From NCBI GenBank assembly GCA_030655315.1, contig JAURVT010000035.1:46933-110932 (forward strand): DNA of 64,000 bases, written 5' to 3'. The stretch is from Nocardioidaceae bacterium. Lineage in GTDB: Bacteria > Actinomycetota > Actinomycetes > Propionibacteriales > Nocardioidaceae. The notes beneath the pieces were generated by a model. That model saw nothing but the letters and a program-made list of their open reading frames with translations, made no database searches and was not told where the DNA came from. This document shows positions 35,797 through 43,190 of this stretch, one piece after another; within the stretch, counting starts at the first letter, position 1, and the number at the start of each line of letters is the position of its first letter. The position numbers and the translations under genes were made by a program.

Positions 35797-36495
35797 TCAG
35801 CCCGCGAGGTGCAGGACGACGGGGACCGCGGCGAGGGCGGCGCCGAGCAGCAGGACGGCGGTGTCGCGGCGCGTCCAGGGAGCGGGCTCGGCCCAGGTGC
35901 GGTGCTGGGCCGTCGCGAAGCCGCGGGCGTCCATCGCGATCGCCTGCGTCGACGCGCCCCGCATCGCCGACACCAGGAGGCCGAAGGCGAGGCTCGCGGC
36001 GTGCCGTCCCCGGGCCACCGGGCTGCGGGACGGTCCCAGGCCGCGGCTGCGTCGGGCCCGGTCCAGCTGGGCCCACACCGCTCCCAGGTGCTCGAAGCGC
36101 TGGAGCGCCGCCGTGAACGCCGTCACCGGACGCGCCGGCAGGTGCAGCCGCTGGCCGAGCTGGTCCCCGAGGCGCACCGGGTCGACGTAGGCGGCGAGCA
36201 CCGCGCCCGGTGCGGCGAGCAGGCAGACCCGCAGCCCGGCCGCGACGGCGGTGCCGATGTCGCGGCCGCCGAGCAGCCAGGTGGAGTAGACGATGGAGAC
36301 CGAGCCGACCACCACCACGAGCACCCGACCGAGCGCGCGTCGCGCCGACGGGAGCAGCAGCGCACCGACGAGGGCGTAGGCCCCGAGAGCGACGAGCCCC
36401 GTGCGGACGTCGCGCACGGCGAGCGACGCGGGGATCGCGAGCAGGCCCGCCGCGACGAGGGCGAGCGGGTTGGCGCCCGGCAGCCACGACCTCAT
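35797..36495 (-). CDS. ykoC: YkoC-like transmembrane subunit of thiamine/HMP ECF-type importer
   Basis: The 232-aa energy-coupling transmembrane protein has about five helices (ANPLALVAAGLLAIPASL near the N terminus, RVLVVVVGSVSIVYSTWL). The conserved coupling region has LDRARRSRGLG and MDARGFATAQHRTW, the Ala-Arg-Gly motifs that contact the ATPase. ATG at 36495 overlaps the ykoD stop (ATGA). With ykoD and ykoE it forms the YkoEDC transporter for hydroxymethylpyrimidine/thiamine. It is the last gene of the TPP-riboswitch operon. Confidence 0.88.
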   Translation of the reverse strand: MRSWLPGANPLALVAAGLLAIPASLAVRDVRTGLVALGAYALVGALLLPSARRALGRVLVVVVGSVSIVYSTWLLGGRDIGTAVAAGLRVCLLAAPGAVLAAYVDPVRLGDQLGQRLHLPARPVTAFTAALQRFEHLGAVWAQLDRARRSRGLGPSRSPVARGRHAASLAFGLLVSAMRGASTQAIAMDARGFATAQHRTWAEPAPWTRRDTAVLLLGAALAAVPVVLHLAG

Positions 36496-37925
36496 GCCAC
36501 GACCACCCCCCGCTCCAGCGTGACGACGTGGTCGGCCAGCGCGACCACGTCGGCGTCGTGGGTGACGACGCCGCCCGCGGCGCCGGCCGCGGCCGCGGCG
36601 CGGGCCCACCCGGTCACGGCGGCCCACGTCCCGCGGTCCTGGCCGACGGTCGGCTCGTCCAGCAGCAGCACGCCCGGACGGTGCGCGAGCGCCGCCGCGG
36701 TGGCGAGCCGGCGCTGCTCGCCGCCGGAGAGCCGGAACGGGTCGGCGCCCAGCAGGTGACCGAGCCGCAGGACCGAGGCCACCTCCTCCACCTCGACCCG
36801 CCGCCCGCAGCGGCGCGCCGTCAGCGCGATCTCCTCGGCCACGGTGCGTGCAAGGAAGCCGTGCTCGGGGGCCTGGGGCACCCAGCCGACGTGCCGCGCG
36901 AGGCTCGCCGACGACCACCGGTGGAGCGGACGGTCGGTGCCCGCGACCCGTCCGGACCGGGGGGCGACGAGGCCCGCGAGCACCGCCGCGAGCGTCGACT
37001 TGCCCGCGCCGGAGACCCCGGTCAGGGCGGTGGTGGCCGCGACGGGGAGCGCGGCGTCGATCCCGCGGAGCGCGCGGGTGGTGGTCGTCCCGCGGAGCGT
37101 CCGGGCCCGCAGGTCGACGACGACGCCCTCGGCCCGGAGCCGCAGCGGCGCCTCGTCGGGGGCGACCAGGGCCTCTGGCACCTCGAACGGGGCGGGGGCG
37201 GGCAGGCCCGGCACCCAGACGCCGCGATCGGCGAGGTCCGCGGCGTGGTGCTCCACGAAGCCGGCCGGGTCGGTGTCGGCGACCAGGCGTCCGCCGTCGA
37301 GCACGACCACGCGGTCGACGTGGTCGAGCCACGGCCCGAGCCGGTGCTCGACGACCACGAGGGTCGCGCCGGTGGCGTCGGCCGCGGCGACGACCGCGCG
37401 GCGCACCGCGTCGGCGCTCGCGGCGTCGAGCATCGACGTCGGCTCGTCGAGGAGCAGCGCGTCCGGGCCCAGCGCGAGGACGCCGCACAGGGCGAGCCGC
37501 TGCAGCTGCCCGCCCGACATCGCCCGGGTGGGGTGGTCGGTGGGCAGGCCGAGGTCGACCGCCCCGAGGGCGGCGTGGACGCGGCGCCAGATCTCCGGAC
37601 GCGGGACGCCGGCGTTCTCGGGGCCGAACGCGACGTCGCGCCCGACCGTCGCGGCCACGACGGAGTCACCGGGGTTCTGCAGCAGCAGCCCGGCGACGCC
37701 GTCGCCCACGACCTCGCCCGCGGGCTCCCCGGGCACCGAGTCGGTGAGCACGCCGGCCAGCGCGCGCAGCACCGTCGACTTGCCCGACCCGCTCGGCCCG
37801 GTGAGCAGCACGCGCTGCCCGGCCGGGACCTCGAGGTCGAGACCGTCGACCGCACGCGTCCGCCGACCGAGCGGCGTCCAGGAGAAGCCGCGCAGGCCGA
37901 GCGTGCCCCGGGGTGGCGCGCTCAG
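36492..37925 (-). CDS. ykoD: YkoD-like double ABC ATPase of thiamine/HMP importer
   Basis: The 477-aa fusion has two nucleotide-binding domains. NBD1 has Walker A TGPSGSGKST, signature MSGGQLQRL and Walker B LLLDEPTSMLD. NBD2 has TGVSGAGKST, LSGGEQRRL and VLLLDEPTVGQD with switch His in VTHDADV. It energises the importer with YkoC and YkoE. The first strand LGLRGFSW must be included, and no ATG, GTG or TTG lies in frame between the preceding domain-free sequence and it. The only sensible start is CTG at 37925, overlapping the ykoE TGA as CTGA. The exact start is therefore uncertain by a few codons. Confidence 0.87.
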   Translation of the reverse strand: MSAPPRGTLGLRGFSWTPLGRRTRAVDGLDLEVPAGQRVLLTGPSGSGKSTVLRALAGVLTDSVPGEPAGEVVGDGVAGLLLQNPGDSVVAATVGRDVAFGPENAGVPRPEIWRRVHAALGAVDLGLPTDHPTRAMSGGQLQRLALCGVLALGPDALLLDEPTSMLDAASADAVRRAVVAAADATGATLVVVEHRLGPWLDHVDRVVVLDGGRLVADTDPAGFVEHHAADLADRGVWVPGLPAPAPFEVPEALVAPDEAPLRLRAEGVVVDLRARTLRGTTTTRALRGIDAALPVAATTALTGVSGAGKSTLAAVLAGLVAPRSGRVAGTDRPLHRWSSASLARHVGWVPQAPEHGFLARTVAEEIALTARRCGRRVEVEEVASVLRLGHLLGADPFRLSGGEQRRLATAAALAHRPGVLLLDEPTVGQDRGTWAAVTGWARAAAAAGAAGGVVTHDADVVALADHVVTLERGVVVA

Positions 37926-38548
37926 ACCGCCCGCGCGGCGTGGTGCTCGCGCCCCGCGCCGAACGAGTCGAGCGCACCGGTCCGGGCCAGCGCTCGCACG
38001 AGCACCCACCCGCCGATGCCGGCGACGACCGCGCCCGAGAGGGCGAAGAAGCCCATGTAGGCGAGCTTCCAGCCGGCGTCCCAGTCGGAGTAGTACAGGT
38101 TCGCCTCGTAGAGGCCGCCCGCGAGGCCGGCGACGGCGCCGGACCACGCCGCGACGGTGACGCCGAACCGGCGCCACAGCAGCACGGCGAGGACGATCTC
38201 GGCGCCGATGCCCTGGACGGCACCGGACACGACCACCGACAGGCCCCACTGGTTGCCCAGCAGGCCCGAGACGACGGCGGCGAGCAGCTCGGTGGCGAGC
38301 GCGGCGCCGGGACGGCGGACGACGAGCCCGCCGACGACGCCCGCGAGCAGCCACGGCCCGCCGAGGACGGCGGCCGCGGGCGGGAAGCCGAATGTGAGCC
38401 CGGCGGTGATCACGGCGTAGAGCTGGTTCCACCCCCAGAAGACCACGCCGAACGCGACGCTCAGCGTCGCGACGGTCACGAGGTCGATGGTGCGGTAGCG
38501 CAGGAGCGTCCCCAGGTCTGGACGCGGGCGCGCGGGTGCGACGGTCAT
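37922..38548 (-). CDS. ykoE: YkoE-like substrate-binding membrane component of thiamine/HMP importer
   Basis: The 208-aa S-component-like membrane protein of the YkoEDC system has about five to six helices (LVTVATLSVAFGVVFWGWN, LYAVITAGLTFGFPPAAAVL, NQWGLSVVVSGAVQGIGAEIV and AYMGFFALSGAVVAGIGGW). ATG at 38548 starts right after the TPP riboswitch; the longer reading frame to the right would translate the riboswitch. The GGGAG ribosome site overlaps the 3' strand of the aptamer. First gene of ykoE-ykoD-ykoC. Confidence 0.9.
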   Translation of the reverse strand: MTVAPARPRPDLGTLLRYRTIDLVTVATLSVAFGVVFWGWNQLYAVITAGLTFGFPPAAAVLGGPWLLAGVVGGLVVRRPGAALATELLAAVVSGLLGNQWGLSVVVSGAVQGIGAEIVLAVLLWRRFGVTVAAWSGAVAGLAGGLYEANLYYSDWDAGWKLAYMGFFALSGAVVAGIGGWVLVRALARTGALDSFGAGREHHAARAV

Positions 38549-38555
38549 GTTGACT

Positions 38556-38635
38556 CCCTTCGCCGGTGCTAGCCGGAGCAGGTTCGAGGGTCTGCGGCTG
38601 GTCCGCACTCTCAGCGCCGGTCGGCGCTCCCCTGT
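38556..38635 (-). ncRNA. TPP (THI-box) riboswitch
   Basis: Read on the minus strand, the conserved elements are CTGAGAGTGCGG, ACCCTCGAACCTG, CCGGCTAGCACCGG and the terminal CGAAGGGA, in the right order and spacing. It ends 7 nt before the ykoE ATG, with the ribosome-binding GGGAG inside the aptamer's closing strand. That implies translational repression of thiamine import when TPP is bound. Confidence 0.93.
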
Positions 38636-38680
38636 CGTTGTGCCGTCACCCTACCGCCGTCCGCGCCCCGCGGCTCCTTC

Positions 38681-38755
38681 CCCGTCCACGATCCGATGCC
38701 CTGTGGTGCTCAAACCCGCCGGATGAGCACCACAGGGCATCAGATCGCGGACGGG
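38681..38755. terminator. Long hairpin after the ankyrin-repeat gene
   Basis: 32-nt arms (38681-38712 and 38724-38755, two mismatches) flank an 11-nt loop. It lies downstream of the leftward ankyrin gene and upstream of the TPP riboswitch, so it separates the two transcripts. The stem includes TGGTGCTCA. Confidence 0.8.
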
Positions 38756-38793
38756 AGGGAGGCCCTGGGAGCACAGGCCCTGGGAGAAGGGGC

Positions 38794-39198
38794 CTAGGAG
38801 AAGAGGCCCTCTTTGCCGAACATGCGGGCGGTGGCCCGGGCGGTGGGGCTGCCGAGATCGGGGTCGGCGTGGGCGCCGATGAGCACCGAGACGACGTAGT
38901 CCTCGCCCTTGAACACCGCTCCGGCGAGCGGGCTCTGACCGCGGTCGTTCAGGCGGTTCACCTCGGCGCCGTGCTCCACCAGCGTCTGCACCGTGGCGAC
39001 GTGGCCGTGGTAGGCCGCGAGCATGAGCAGGGTGTTGCCCGACGCGTCGGTGAGGTCGACGGGCACGCCGGCCTCGAGGTAGGCGCCGAGCCGCTGGGCG
39101 TCGCCAGCCCGCGCGAGGTCGAACATCTGGTGGGCGAGGTCGACGAGCTCCGGCGAGGGGGCCTCGTCCTGGGTCTCATCGGTCGCGTCCACGTTCAT
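38794..39198 (-). CDS. Small ankyrin-repeat protein
   Basis: The 134-aa protein is built of about three ankyrin repeats: DLARAGDAQRLGAYLEAGVP, then DASGNTLLMLAAYHGHVATV and DRGQSPLAGAVFKGEDYVVS. A short acidic N terminus and a tail FGKEGLFS complete it. Single-domain bacterial ankyrin proteins mediate protein contacts; the partner is unknown. ATG at 39198 is leaderless (TAAGGT 6 nt upstream). It is divergent from the nitroreductase with 51 bp between start codons. Short near-repeats of AGGCCCTGGGAG follow the stop (38760-38795). Confidence 0.88.
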   Translation of the reverse strand: MNVDATDETQDEAPSPELVDLAHQMFDLARAGDAQRLGAYLEAGVPVDLTDASGNTLLMLAAYHGHVATVQTLVEHGAEVNRLNDRGQSPLAGAVFKGEDYVVSVLIGAHADPDLGSPTARATARMFGKEGLFS

Positions 39199-39204
39199 AG
39201 GGTG

Positions 39205-39210
39205 ACCTTA
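39205..39210 (-). promoter_or_regulatory. Leaderless -10 element for the ankyrin-repeat gene
   Basis: TAAGGT on the minus strand, 6 nt before ATG at 39198. Confidence 0.55.
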
Positions 39211-39237
39211 CCTGCTGGCGGCGTTCCCGTGGCACGC

Positions 39238-39243
39238 CAGACT
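39238..39243 (+). promoter_or_regulatory. Leaderless -10 element for the nitroreductase gene
   Basis: CAGACT, 6 nt before ATG at 39250. It lacks the first T of TANNNT but keeps the A and the final T. Confidence 0.45.
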
Positions 39244-39249
39244 GGACCG

Positions 39250-39855
39250 ATGGAGCTCGTCGACGCCGTCCACCGCCGGCGCATGGTCCGCCGGTACGCA
39301 CCCGACCCCGTCGACCCCGCCGTGGTCGACCGCCTGCTGGCGCTCGCCGTCCGCGCGCCCAGCGCCGGCTTCGCCCAGGGCTGGGCGTTCCTCGTGCTCG
39401 ACCGGCCCGAGGACGTCGACCGGTTCTGGAACGTCACCTCGCCGTCGCCCGGCGCGGACTCGCGGTGGCTGCGCGGGATGCGCACCGCGCCGGTCGTCGT
39501 GGTGCCGATGGCGGGCAAGCAGGCCTACCTCGACCGGTACGCCGAGCCCGACAAGGGCTGGACCGACCGGGACGAGTCCCGCTGGCCGGCGCCGTACTGG
39601 CAGCTCGACACCGCCATGGCCTCGCTCCTGGTGCTCCTCGGGGCCGTCGACGAGGGGCTCGGGGGGTGCTTCTTCGGCATCCCGGTCGACCGGCTCCCGG
39701 CGTTCGGCGACGCGTTCGGAGTCCCCGCCTCGCACCGTCCGATCGGGGCGATGACGCTGGGCCACCCGGCCACCGACGGCGGCGAGGCCGGACGCGGCTC
39801 CCGCGGCCGGGGACGCCGGCCGATGGACCAGGTGGTGCACCGCGGCCGGTGGTGA
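39250..39855 (+). CDS. Nitroreductase family FMN oxidoreductase
   Basis: The 201-aa flavoprotein begins MELVDAVHRRRMVRRYAPDP, the FMN-phosphate binding start of the family. APSAGFAQGWAFLVL follows, then a central LDTAMASLLVLLGAVDEGLGGCFFG helix region and HRPIGAMTLGHP near the C terminus. It probably uses NAD(P)H to reduce a nitroaromatic, quinone or similar substrate; the physiological one is unknown. The C terminus has an Arg/Gly-rich run. Monocistronic and probably leaderless. Confidence 0.87.
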   Translation: MELVDAVHRRRMVRRYAPDPVDPAVVDRLLALAVRAPSAGFAQGWAFLVLDRPEDVDRFWNVTSPSPGADSRWLRGMRTAPVVVVPMAGKQAYLDRYAEPDKGWTDRDESRWPAPYWQLDTAMASLLVLLGAVDEGLGGCFFGIPVDRLPAFGDAFGVPASHRPIGAMTLGHPATDGGEAGRGSRGRGRRPMDQVVHRGRW

Positions 39856-40047
39856 CGCCGGCCCGGCGGTGCCGGGGCGACGGGGCGGAGCAGAGACGCG
39901 GAACCCCCGAACCGCGCCTCGCTCCGTCCCCGTCGCCGACTTGGCGACCCCCCAGGGAAGCATCATCAGTATGGATGAGAAACCAGCGGCCGTGCACCAC
40001 GAATACCTAAATTGGTGGAGAACAGTTCCCGACCGGTGTGGTCAAAC

Positions 40048-40605
40048 TCAGTCGATCGGCCGCAGCTCGTCGGCGTAGGACCGCGAGACGCGCCGCAGCA
40101 CGCCGCCGTCGGCGGTGTACTGGCCCATCCGCCACAGCGGCGGCGAGTACGCGTGCACCGAGACGCTGCGGTCGTCCAGGCCCGTCATCCGGTGGATGTG
40201 GTCCGGCCCGAACGCCCACGACCCCCCGGTCGTGACGACCCGCTCGTTCGACTCGCCCCCGAGCACCAGGTCGTGCTCGACGAGCGCGCCCCCGGCGACG
40301 GCGACCGCGCCGCTCGACACGTCGTGGTCGTGCCACCCGGTGTCGTTCACCGGCGTCCAGCACAGCAACCAGATGTCGACGTGCCCGTCGCGGTGCAGCT
40401 GGACGAAGTGCCGACGGTCGTCGTCGAACGCGACCAGGTCGCGCCACAGGTGCGGACGCTCGGCGAGCCGCTGGGCGATCGTCAGCAGCTCGTCCTGGGT
40501 GAGGTCGCGCTCGGGCAGCGAGGCCACGAGCGCGTCGAGGGAGTCCGGCTCGGCACACACGTCGGCACTCGGGGTGGGGGTCGGCTGGTCGACGGTCAGG
40601 GTCAT
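40048..40605 (-). CDS. Cysteine dioxygenase family thiol dioxygenase
   Basis: The 185-aa cupin enzyme probably oxidises cysteine to cysteine sulfinate using Fe(II) and O2. Iron ligands are visible as His-Asp-His in DTGWHDHDVSSGAVAV and the third His in GPDHIHRM. The arginine/tyrosine pocket residues that would separate cysteine dioxygenase from 3-mercaptopropionate dioxygenase cannot be placed confidently. ATG at 40605 has an AAGGAG site and overlaps the stop of the upstream amidohydrolase gene (ATGA). The two genes form an operon. Confidence 0.88.
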   Translation of the reverse strand: MTLTVDQPTPTPSADVCAEPDSLDALVASLPERDLTQDELLTIAQRLAERPHLWRDLVAFDDDRRHFVQLHRDGHVDIWLLCWTPVNDTGWHDHDVSSGAVAVAGGALVEHDLVLGGESNERVVTTGGSWAFGPDHIHRMTGLDDRSVSVHAYSPPLWRMGQYTADGGVLRRVSRSYADELRPID

Positions 40606-41558
40606 GCGGCACTCCTTCGATCGGTCGGTGCGGGCAGCTGCTCGGGATCGAGCAGCCGACGAGGGTTGGCGCGGGTGAGCGCGTGCCAGGCGGCGTCGCC
40701 CAGCCCGGGGTCGCGCGGCTCGGCGTAGGGCCGGTCGCTGCCGAGCACCAGCGCGTCGATGCCGAGCACGCGCGCGAGGGCGTCGACGGCCCGCGGGCCG
40801 TAGGAGGAGGTCTCGACGAAGACGCCCGCGTCGACGCGGCCCATCCGGCCGCCGCGCGCCGCGAGGCGCTCGTGGTGCAGCGGGGCGAGCCCGGCGCCGG
40901 CGCCGAAGCAGATCCGCAGGTCGGGCAGCAGCGTGCGTCCGGCGTGGTGCCAGGACCACCACGACGCGGCCATCTGGGCGGGGTAGTCGACGAGCGGCAC
41001 CCACCACGTCGGCAGGTGCTCGCCGGCCGACTGCGCCCGTCCCGGGTGCACGAACGCGGGCTTGCCGCGGCCCTGTGCGACCTCGAGGACGGGGGTCAGC
41101 TGCTCGAGCGCACCGGGCGTGACGAGGGCGTCGGCCGGCACCTGCACGCCGACGCAGCCGGCGTCGAGCGCGGCGCCGAGACCGTCGAGGTCGGGCTCGA
41201 CCAGCCCGGTCGAGGCCCAGGCCCCGAACCCCGACAGGTCCGACTCGGCGAGGTCCACCGCGCCGGCGTGCCAGACGCCGAAGATCTCCGCCGCCTCGTC
41301 GGGCGGCAGGTGCTCGACGCCCAGCGGGCTCGAGAACGCGAGCAGCGCGAGGTCGATCCCGTCGGCGACGTTCTGCTCCTGGCGCGCGGCGGCGTCCTCG
41401 ACCACGACCTCGTAGGGACGCTCGCCGTCCACCAGGAGCGTCGACCCGTCGATCCGCGGGCTGCTGCCGCGGCGCCGCAGCACGTCGACCAGCGCCTCGG
41501 ACCACAGGTGCTGATGCACGTCGACCGCGGGTGCGGGTCGCGGGTCGTGGTCGGTCAC
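40602..41558 (-). CDS. Amidohydrolase-2 family metal-dependent hydrolase
   Basis: The 318-aa TIM-barrel hydrolase has the HxH metal motif in VDVHQHLW at the start and PAFVHPGRAQS with a further His. A metal-proximal Asp lies in LVLGSDRPYAEP near the C terminus. It resembles ACMSD-like amidohydrolases (PF04909). Substrate unknown; coupling to a thiol dioxygenase may mean sulfur-compound catabolism. GTG at 41558 has a GGAGG site. The upstream region holds a widely spaced inverted repeat (41592-41645). Confidence 0.83.
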   Translation of the reverse strand: MTDHDPRPAPAVDVHQHLWSEALVDVLRRRGSSPRIDGSTLLVDGERPYEVVVEDAAARQEQNVADGIDLALLAFSSPLGVEHLPPDEAAEIFGVWHAGAVDLAESDLSGFGAWASTGLVEPDLDGLGAALDAGCVGVQVPADALVTPGALEQLTPVLEVAQGRGKPAFVHPGRAQSAGEHLPTWWVPLVDYPAQMAASWWSWHHAGRTLLPDLRICFGAGAGLAPLHHERLAARGGRMGRVDAGVFVETSSYGPRAVDALARVLGIDALVLGSDRPYAEPRDPGLGDAAWHALTRANPRRLLDPEQLPAPTDRRSAA

Positions 41559-41591
41559 GGGTCCTCCTGGTCGGGAATGTGCAGCGACTCT

Positions 41592-41645
41592 ATGGACAAA
41601 ATCGGGTCCGGTGGATGGAGTCCAGCATGTGGTCCAGCTGTCCAT
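41592..41645. promoter_or_regulatory. Spaced inverted repeat in the amidohydrolase/dioxygenase promoter
   Basis: ATGGACA (41592-41598) and TGTCCAT (41639-41645) flank direct copies of GTCCAG. On the minus strand the left arm overlaps a CATAGAGT -10 region 30 bp before the GTG. A looping or cooperative regulator is possible. Confidence 0.4.
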
Positions 41646-41731
41646 GAGCTGATACCGGGGTGCTGACCGGTCGGCCGCGAGGGGGACGACGGATCCGTCC
41701 CGAGGCTGACGACGGCGACCCTCGCGCGTCC

Positions 41732-41737
41732 TAGCGT
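41732..41737 (+). promoter_or_regulatory. Leaderless -10 element for the GPP34 gene
   Basis: TAGCGT, 7 nt before ATG at 41745. Confidence 0.6.
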
Positions 41738-41744
41738 GGTTCCC

Positions 41745-42413
41745 ATGCTGATCGCCGAGGACCTCCTGCTCCTGCTCACCGACGACGAGAGCGGCCGTGT
41801 CGCGTCGATGGCCCCGGTCGACACCGGGCTGGGCGGCGCCCTGCTCGTCGACCTCGCCGTCGCCGGCCGGATCGACTTCTCGGGCAAGCCCAAGAAGCCC
41901 GTCGTGCACGTGGTCGACCCGACCCCGGTCGGCCATCCCGCCCTCGACGAGGCGCTGCGCAGGCTCGGGGAGAAGACCGACGAGAAGGCGCAGGCCGCCG
42001 TCGACCGGATCGGCCGGAAGTCCCGCGAGTCCCTGTACGACTCGCTCGCCGCCCGCGGCGTCGTCCGCCGCGAGGACGGCAAGGTGCTCGGCCTCTTCCC
42101 CACGACCAAGTGGCCCGAGGTCGACTCGTCGGCGGAGCGGGAGGTGCGCGCCGAGCTGCACGCGGCGCTCGTCCAGGGGGTCACCCCCACCGAGCGGGCC
42201 GCCGCGCTCGCGTCGCTGCTGCTGGCCATGGACCAGCTCGGTCTGGTCGTGGAGCGGCCGGACCGCAAGGCGGCCAAGGCCCGGGCGAAGGCGATCTCCG
42301 AGGACGACGCCGTGGGCGACGGCGTGCGCGCGGCGGTCCAGGCCGCGCAGACGGCGGCCACCATGGCGATCGTCATCGCCTCGACGACCGTCACGACCTC
42401 GGCCACCACCTGA
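41745..42413 (+). CDS. GPP34 (GOLPH3-like) family protein
   Basis: The 222-aa actinobacterial relative of the eukaryotic Golgi phosphoprotein GOLPH3/VPS74 begins MLIAEDLLLLLTDDESGRV, continues LGGALLVDLAVAGRIDF, and has RESLYDSLAARGVVRREDGKVLGLFPTTKWP. All of these follow the family plan of alpha-helical phosphoinositide-binding proteins. Function in bacteria is unknown. ATG at 41745 is preferred over 41736 because it is the leaderless start. The C terminus (TMAIVIASTTVTTSATT) is hydrophobic and may touch membrane. Confidence 0.88.
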   Translation: MLIAEDLLLLLTDDESGRVASMAPVDTGLGGALLVDLAVAGRIDFSGKPKKPVVHVVDPTPVGHPALDEALRRLGEKTDEKAQAAVDRIGRKSRESLYDSLAARGVVRREDGKVLGLFPTTKWPEVDSSAEREVRAELHAALVQGVTPTERAAALASLLLAMDQLGLVVERPDRKAAKARAKAISEDDAVGDGVRAAVQAAQTAATMAIVIASTTVTTSATT

Positions 42414-42450
42414 GGTCCGGCCCCCCAGGGCGGCGCAGCCGTCCACCGGA

Positions 42451-42456
42451 CAGAAT
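42451..42456 (+). promoter_or_regulatory. Leaderless -10 element for the DUF4916 gene
   Basis: CAGAAT, 6 nt before ATG at 42463; first T of TANNNT is replaced by C. Confidence 0.45.
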
Positions 42457-42462
42457 GGGCGC

Positions 42463-42999
42463 ATGACCTACGTGCGGACCCCCGACCCGAACCCCGGCTG
42501 GCTGTCCGAGCACGCCCTCGAGGAGGTGCGCGGGCAGGTCCCGATGCTCTACGTCGAGGCGGTGCCCGTGCGCACCGACGCCGGGGGCACGGTGACCGAG
42601 GTGGGCCTGCTGCTCCGCGCGTCGGCCACCGGCGAGATGACGCGGACCGTCGTCGCCGGGCGGGTGCGGCACGGCGAGCTCGTCCGCGACGCGCTGATGC
42701 GTCACCTGGAAAAGGACCTCGGCCCGTCCGCGCTCCCCCAGGTGCCCGCCAGCACGGTGCCGTTCGCCGTCACCGAGTACTTCCCGTGGCCGGGCGTCAC
42801 CACGTTCTCCGACACCCGCCAGCACGCCGTCGCGCTCGGCTACGTCGTGCCGGTCGCGGGCGAGTGCGACCCGCGCCAGGACGCGCTCGAGCTGACCTGG
42901 CTCTCCCCGGCCGACGCGGCCGGCGTCGCCGACGAGCTCGAGGGCGGCCGCGGACGCATGCTCCGCCAGGCCCTCGCCTCGGTCGGCTGCCTCCCCTAG
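42463..42999 (+). CDS. DUF4916 / NUDIX-like protein
   Basis: The 178-aa actinobacterial NUDIX-fold protein has the conserved opening DPNPGWLSEHALEEVRGQVP, a core LMRHLEKDLGPSALPQVPAS and EYFPWPGVTTFSDTRQHAVA. The canonical NUDIX box glutamates are not clear, so hydrolase activity is uncertain. ATG at 42463 gives the usual family length. It ends just before three tandem 22-bp repeats (43004-43069). Confidence 0.82.
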   Translation: MTYVRTPDPNPGWLSEHALEEVRGQVPMLYVEAVPVRTDAGGTVTEVGLLLRASATGEMTRTVVAGRVRHGELVRDALMRHLEKDLGPSALPQVPASTVPFAVTEYFPWPGVTTFSDTRQHAVALGYVVPVAGECDPRQDALELTWLSPADAAGVADELEGGRGRMLRQALASVGCLP

Positions 43000-43003
43000 C
43001 CCC

Positions 43004-43069
43004 ATCCGTCAGTTCCGCCGGTCCGATCCGTCAGTTCCGCTGGTCCGGTCCGGCGGTTCTGCCGGTGTC
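43004..43069 (+). repeat. Three tandem 22-bp repeats left of the guanidinium exporter
   Basis: Units at 43004-43025, 43026-43047 and 43048-43069 share the core TCCGTCAGTTCCGC (third unit diverged). They are the inverted counterpart of two units at 43502-43545. Confidence 0.8.
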
Positions 43070-43133
43070 CCCGCTCATCCTCGAGCCTTTTCCCGCACGA
43101 CTGTGCCAGAATAGGGACCAGCCACACCGGCAC

Positions 43134-43174
43134 CCGGACGAGGCGACGTACCCGGCCAGCGCAAAGACGTCGAC
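43134..43174 (+). ncRNA. Guanidine-III riboswitch
   Basis: CCGGACGAGG, then GTACCCGG and GCAAAGACGTCG, follow the guanidine-III (ykkC-III) consensus almost base for base, including both pseudoknot strands (CCGG at 43134 with CCGG at 43152, CGACGT at 43144 with ACGTCG at 43167). It precedes an SMR transporter of the Gdx type, its standard target. Confidence 0.92.
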
Positions 43175-43190
43175 ACGGAGGTGTCACGTC
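43166..43190 (+). promoter_or_regulatory. Shine-Dalgarno hairpin competing with the guanidine aptamer
   Basis: GACGT-C-GACAC (43166-43176) can pair with GTGTCACGTC (43181-43190) around a GGAG loop holding the ribosome site. Its 5' strand is also the 3' strand of the aptamer stem, so the two folds exclude each other: guanidine should free the ribosome site next to ATG 43191. Confidence 0.7.

Noticed and set aside
39971..40078. A 35-codon plus-strand frame beginning MDEKPAAVHHEYLNWW
   Set aside because: No ribosome site or leaderless -10 at the correct distance, it overlaps the end of the thiol dioxygenase gene, and its tail is low complexity. Kept only as part of an unexplained spacer.
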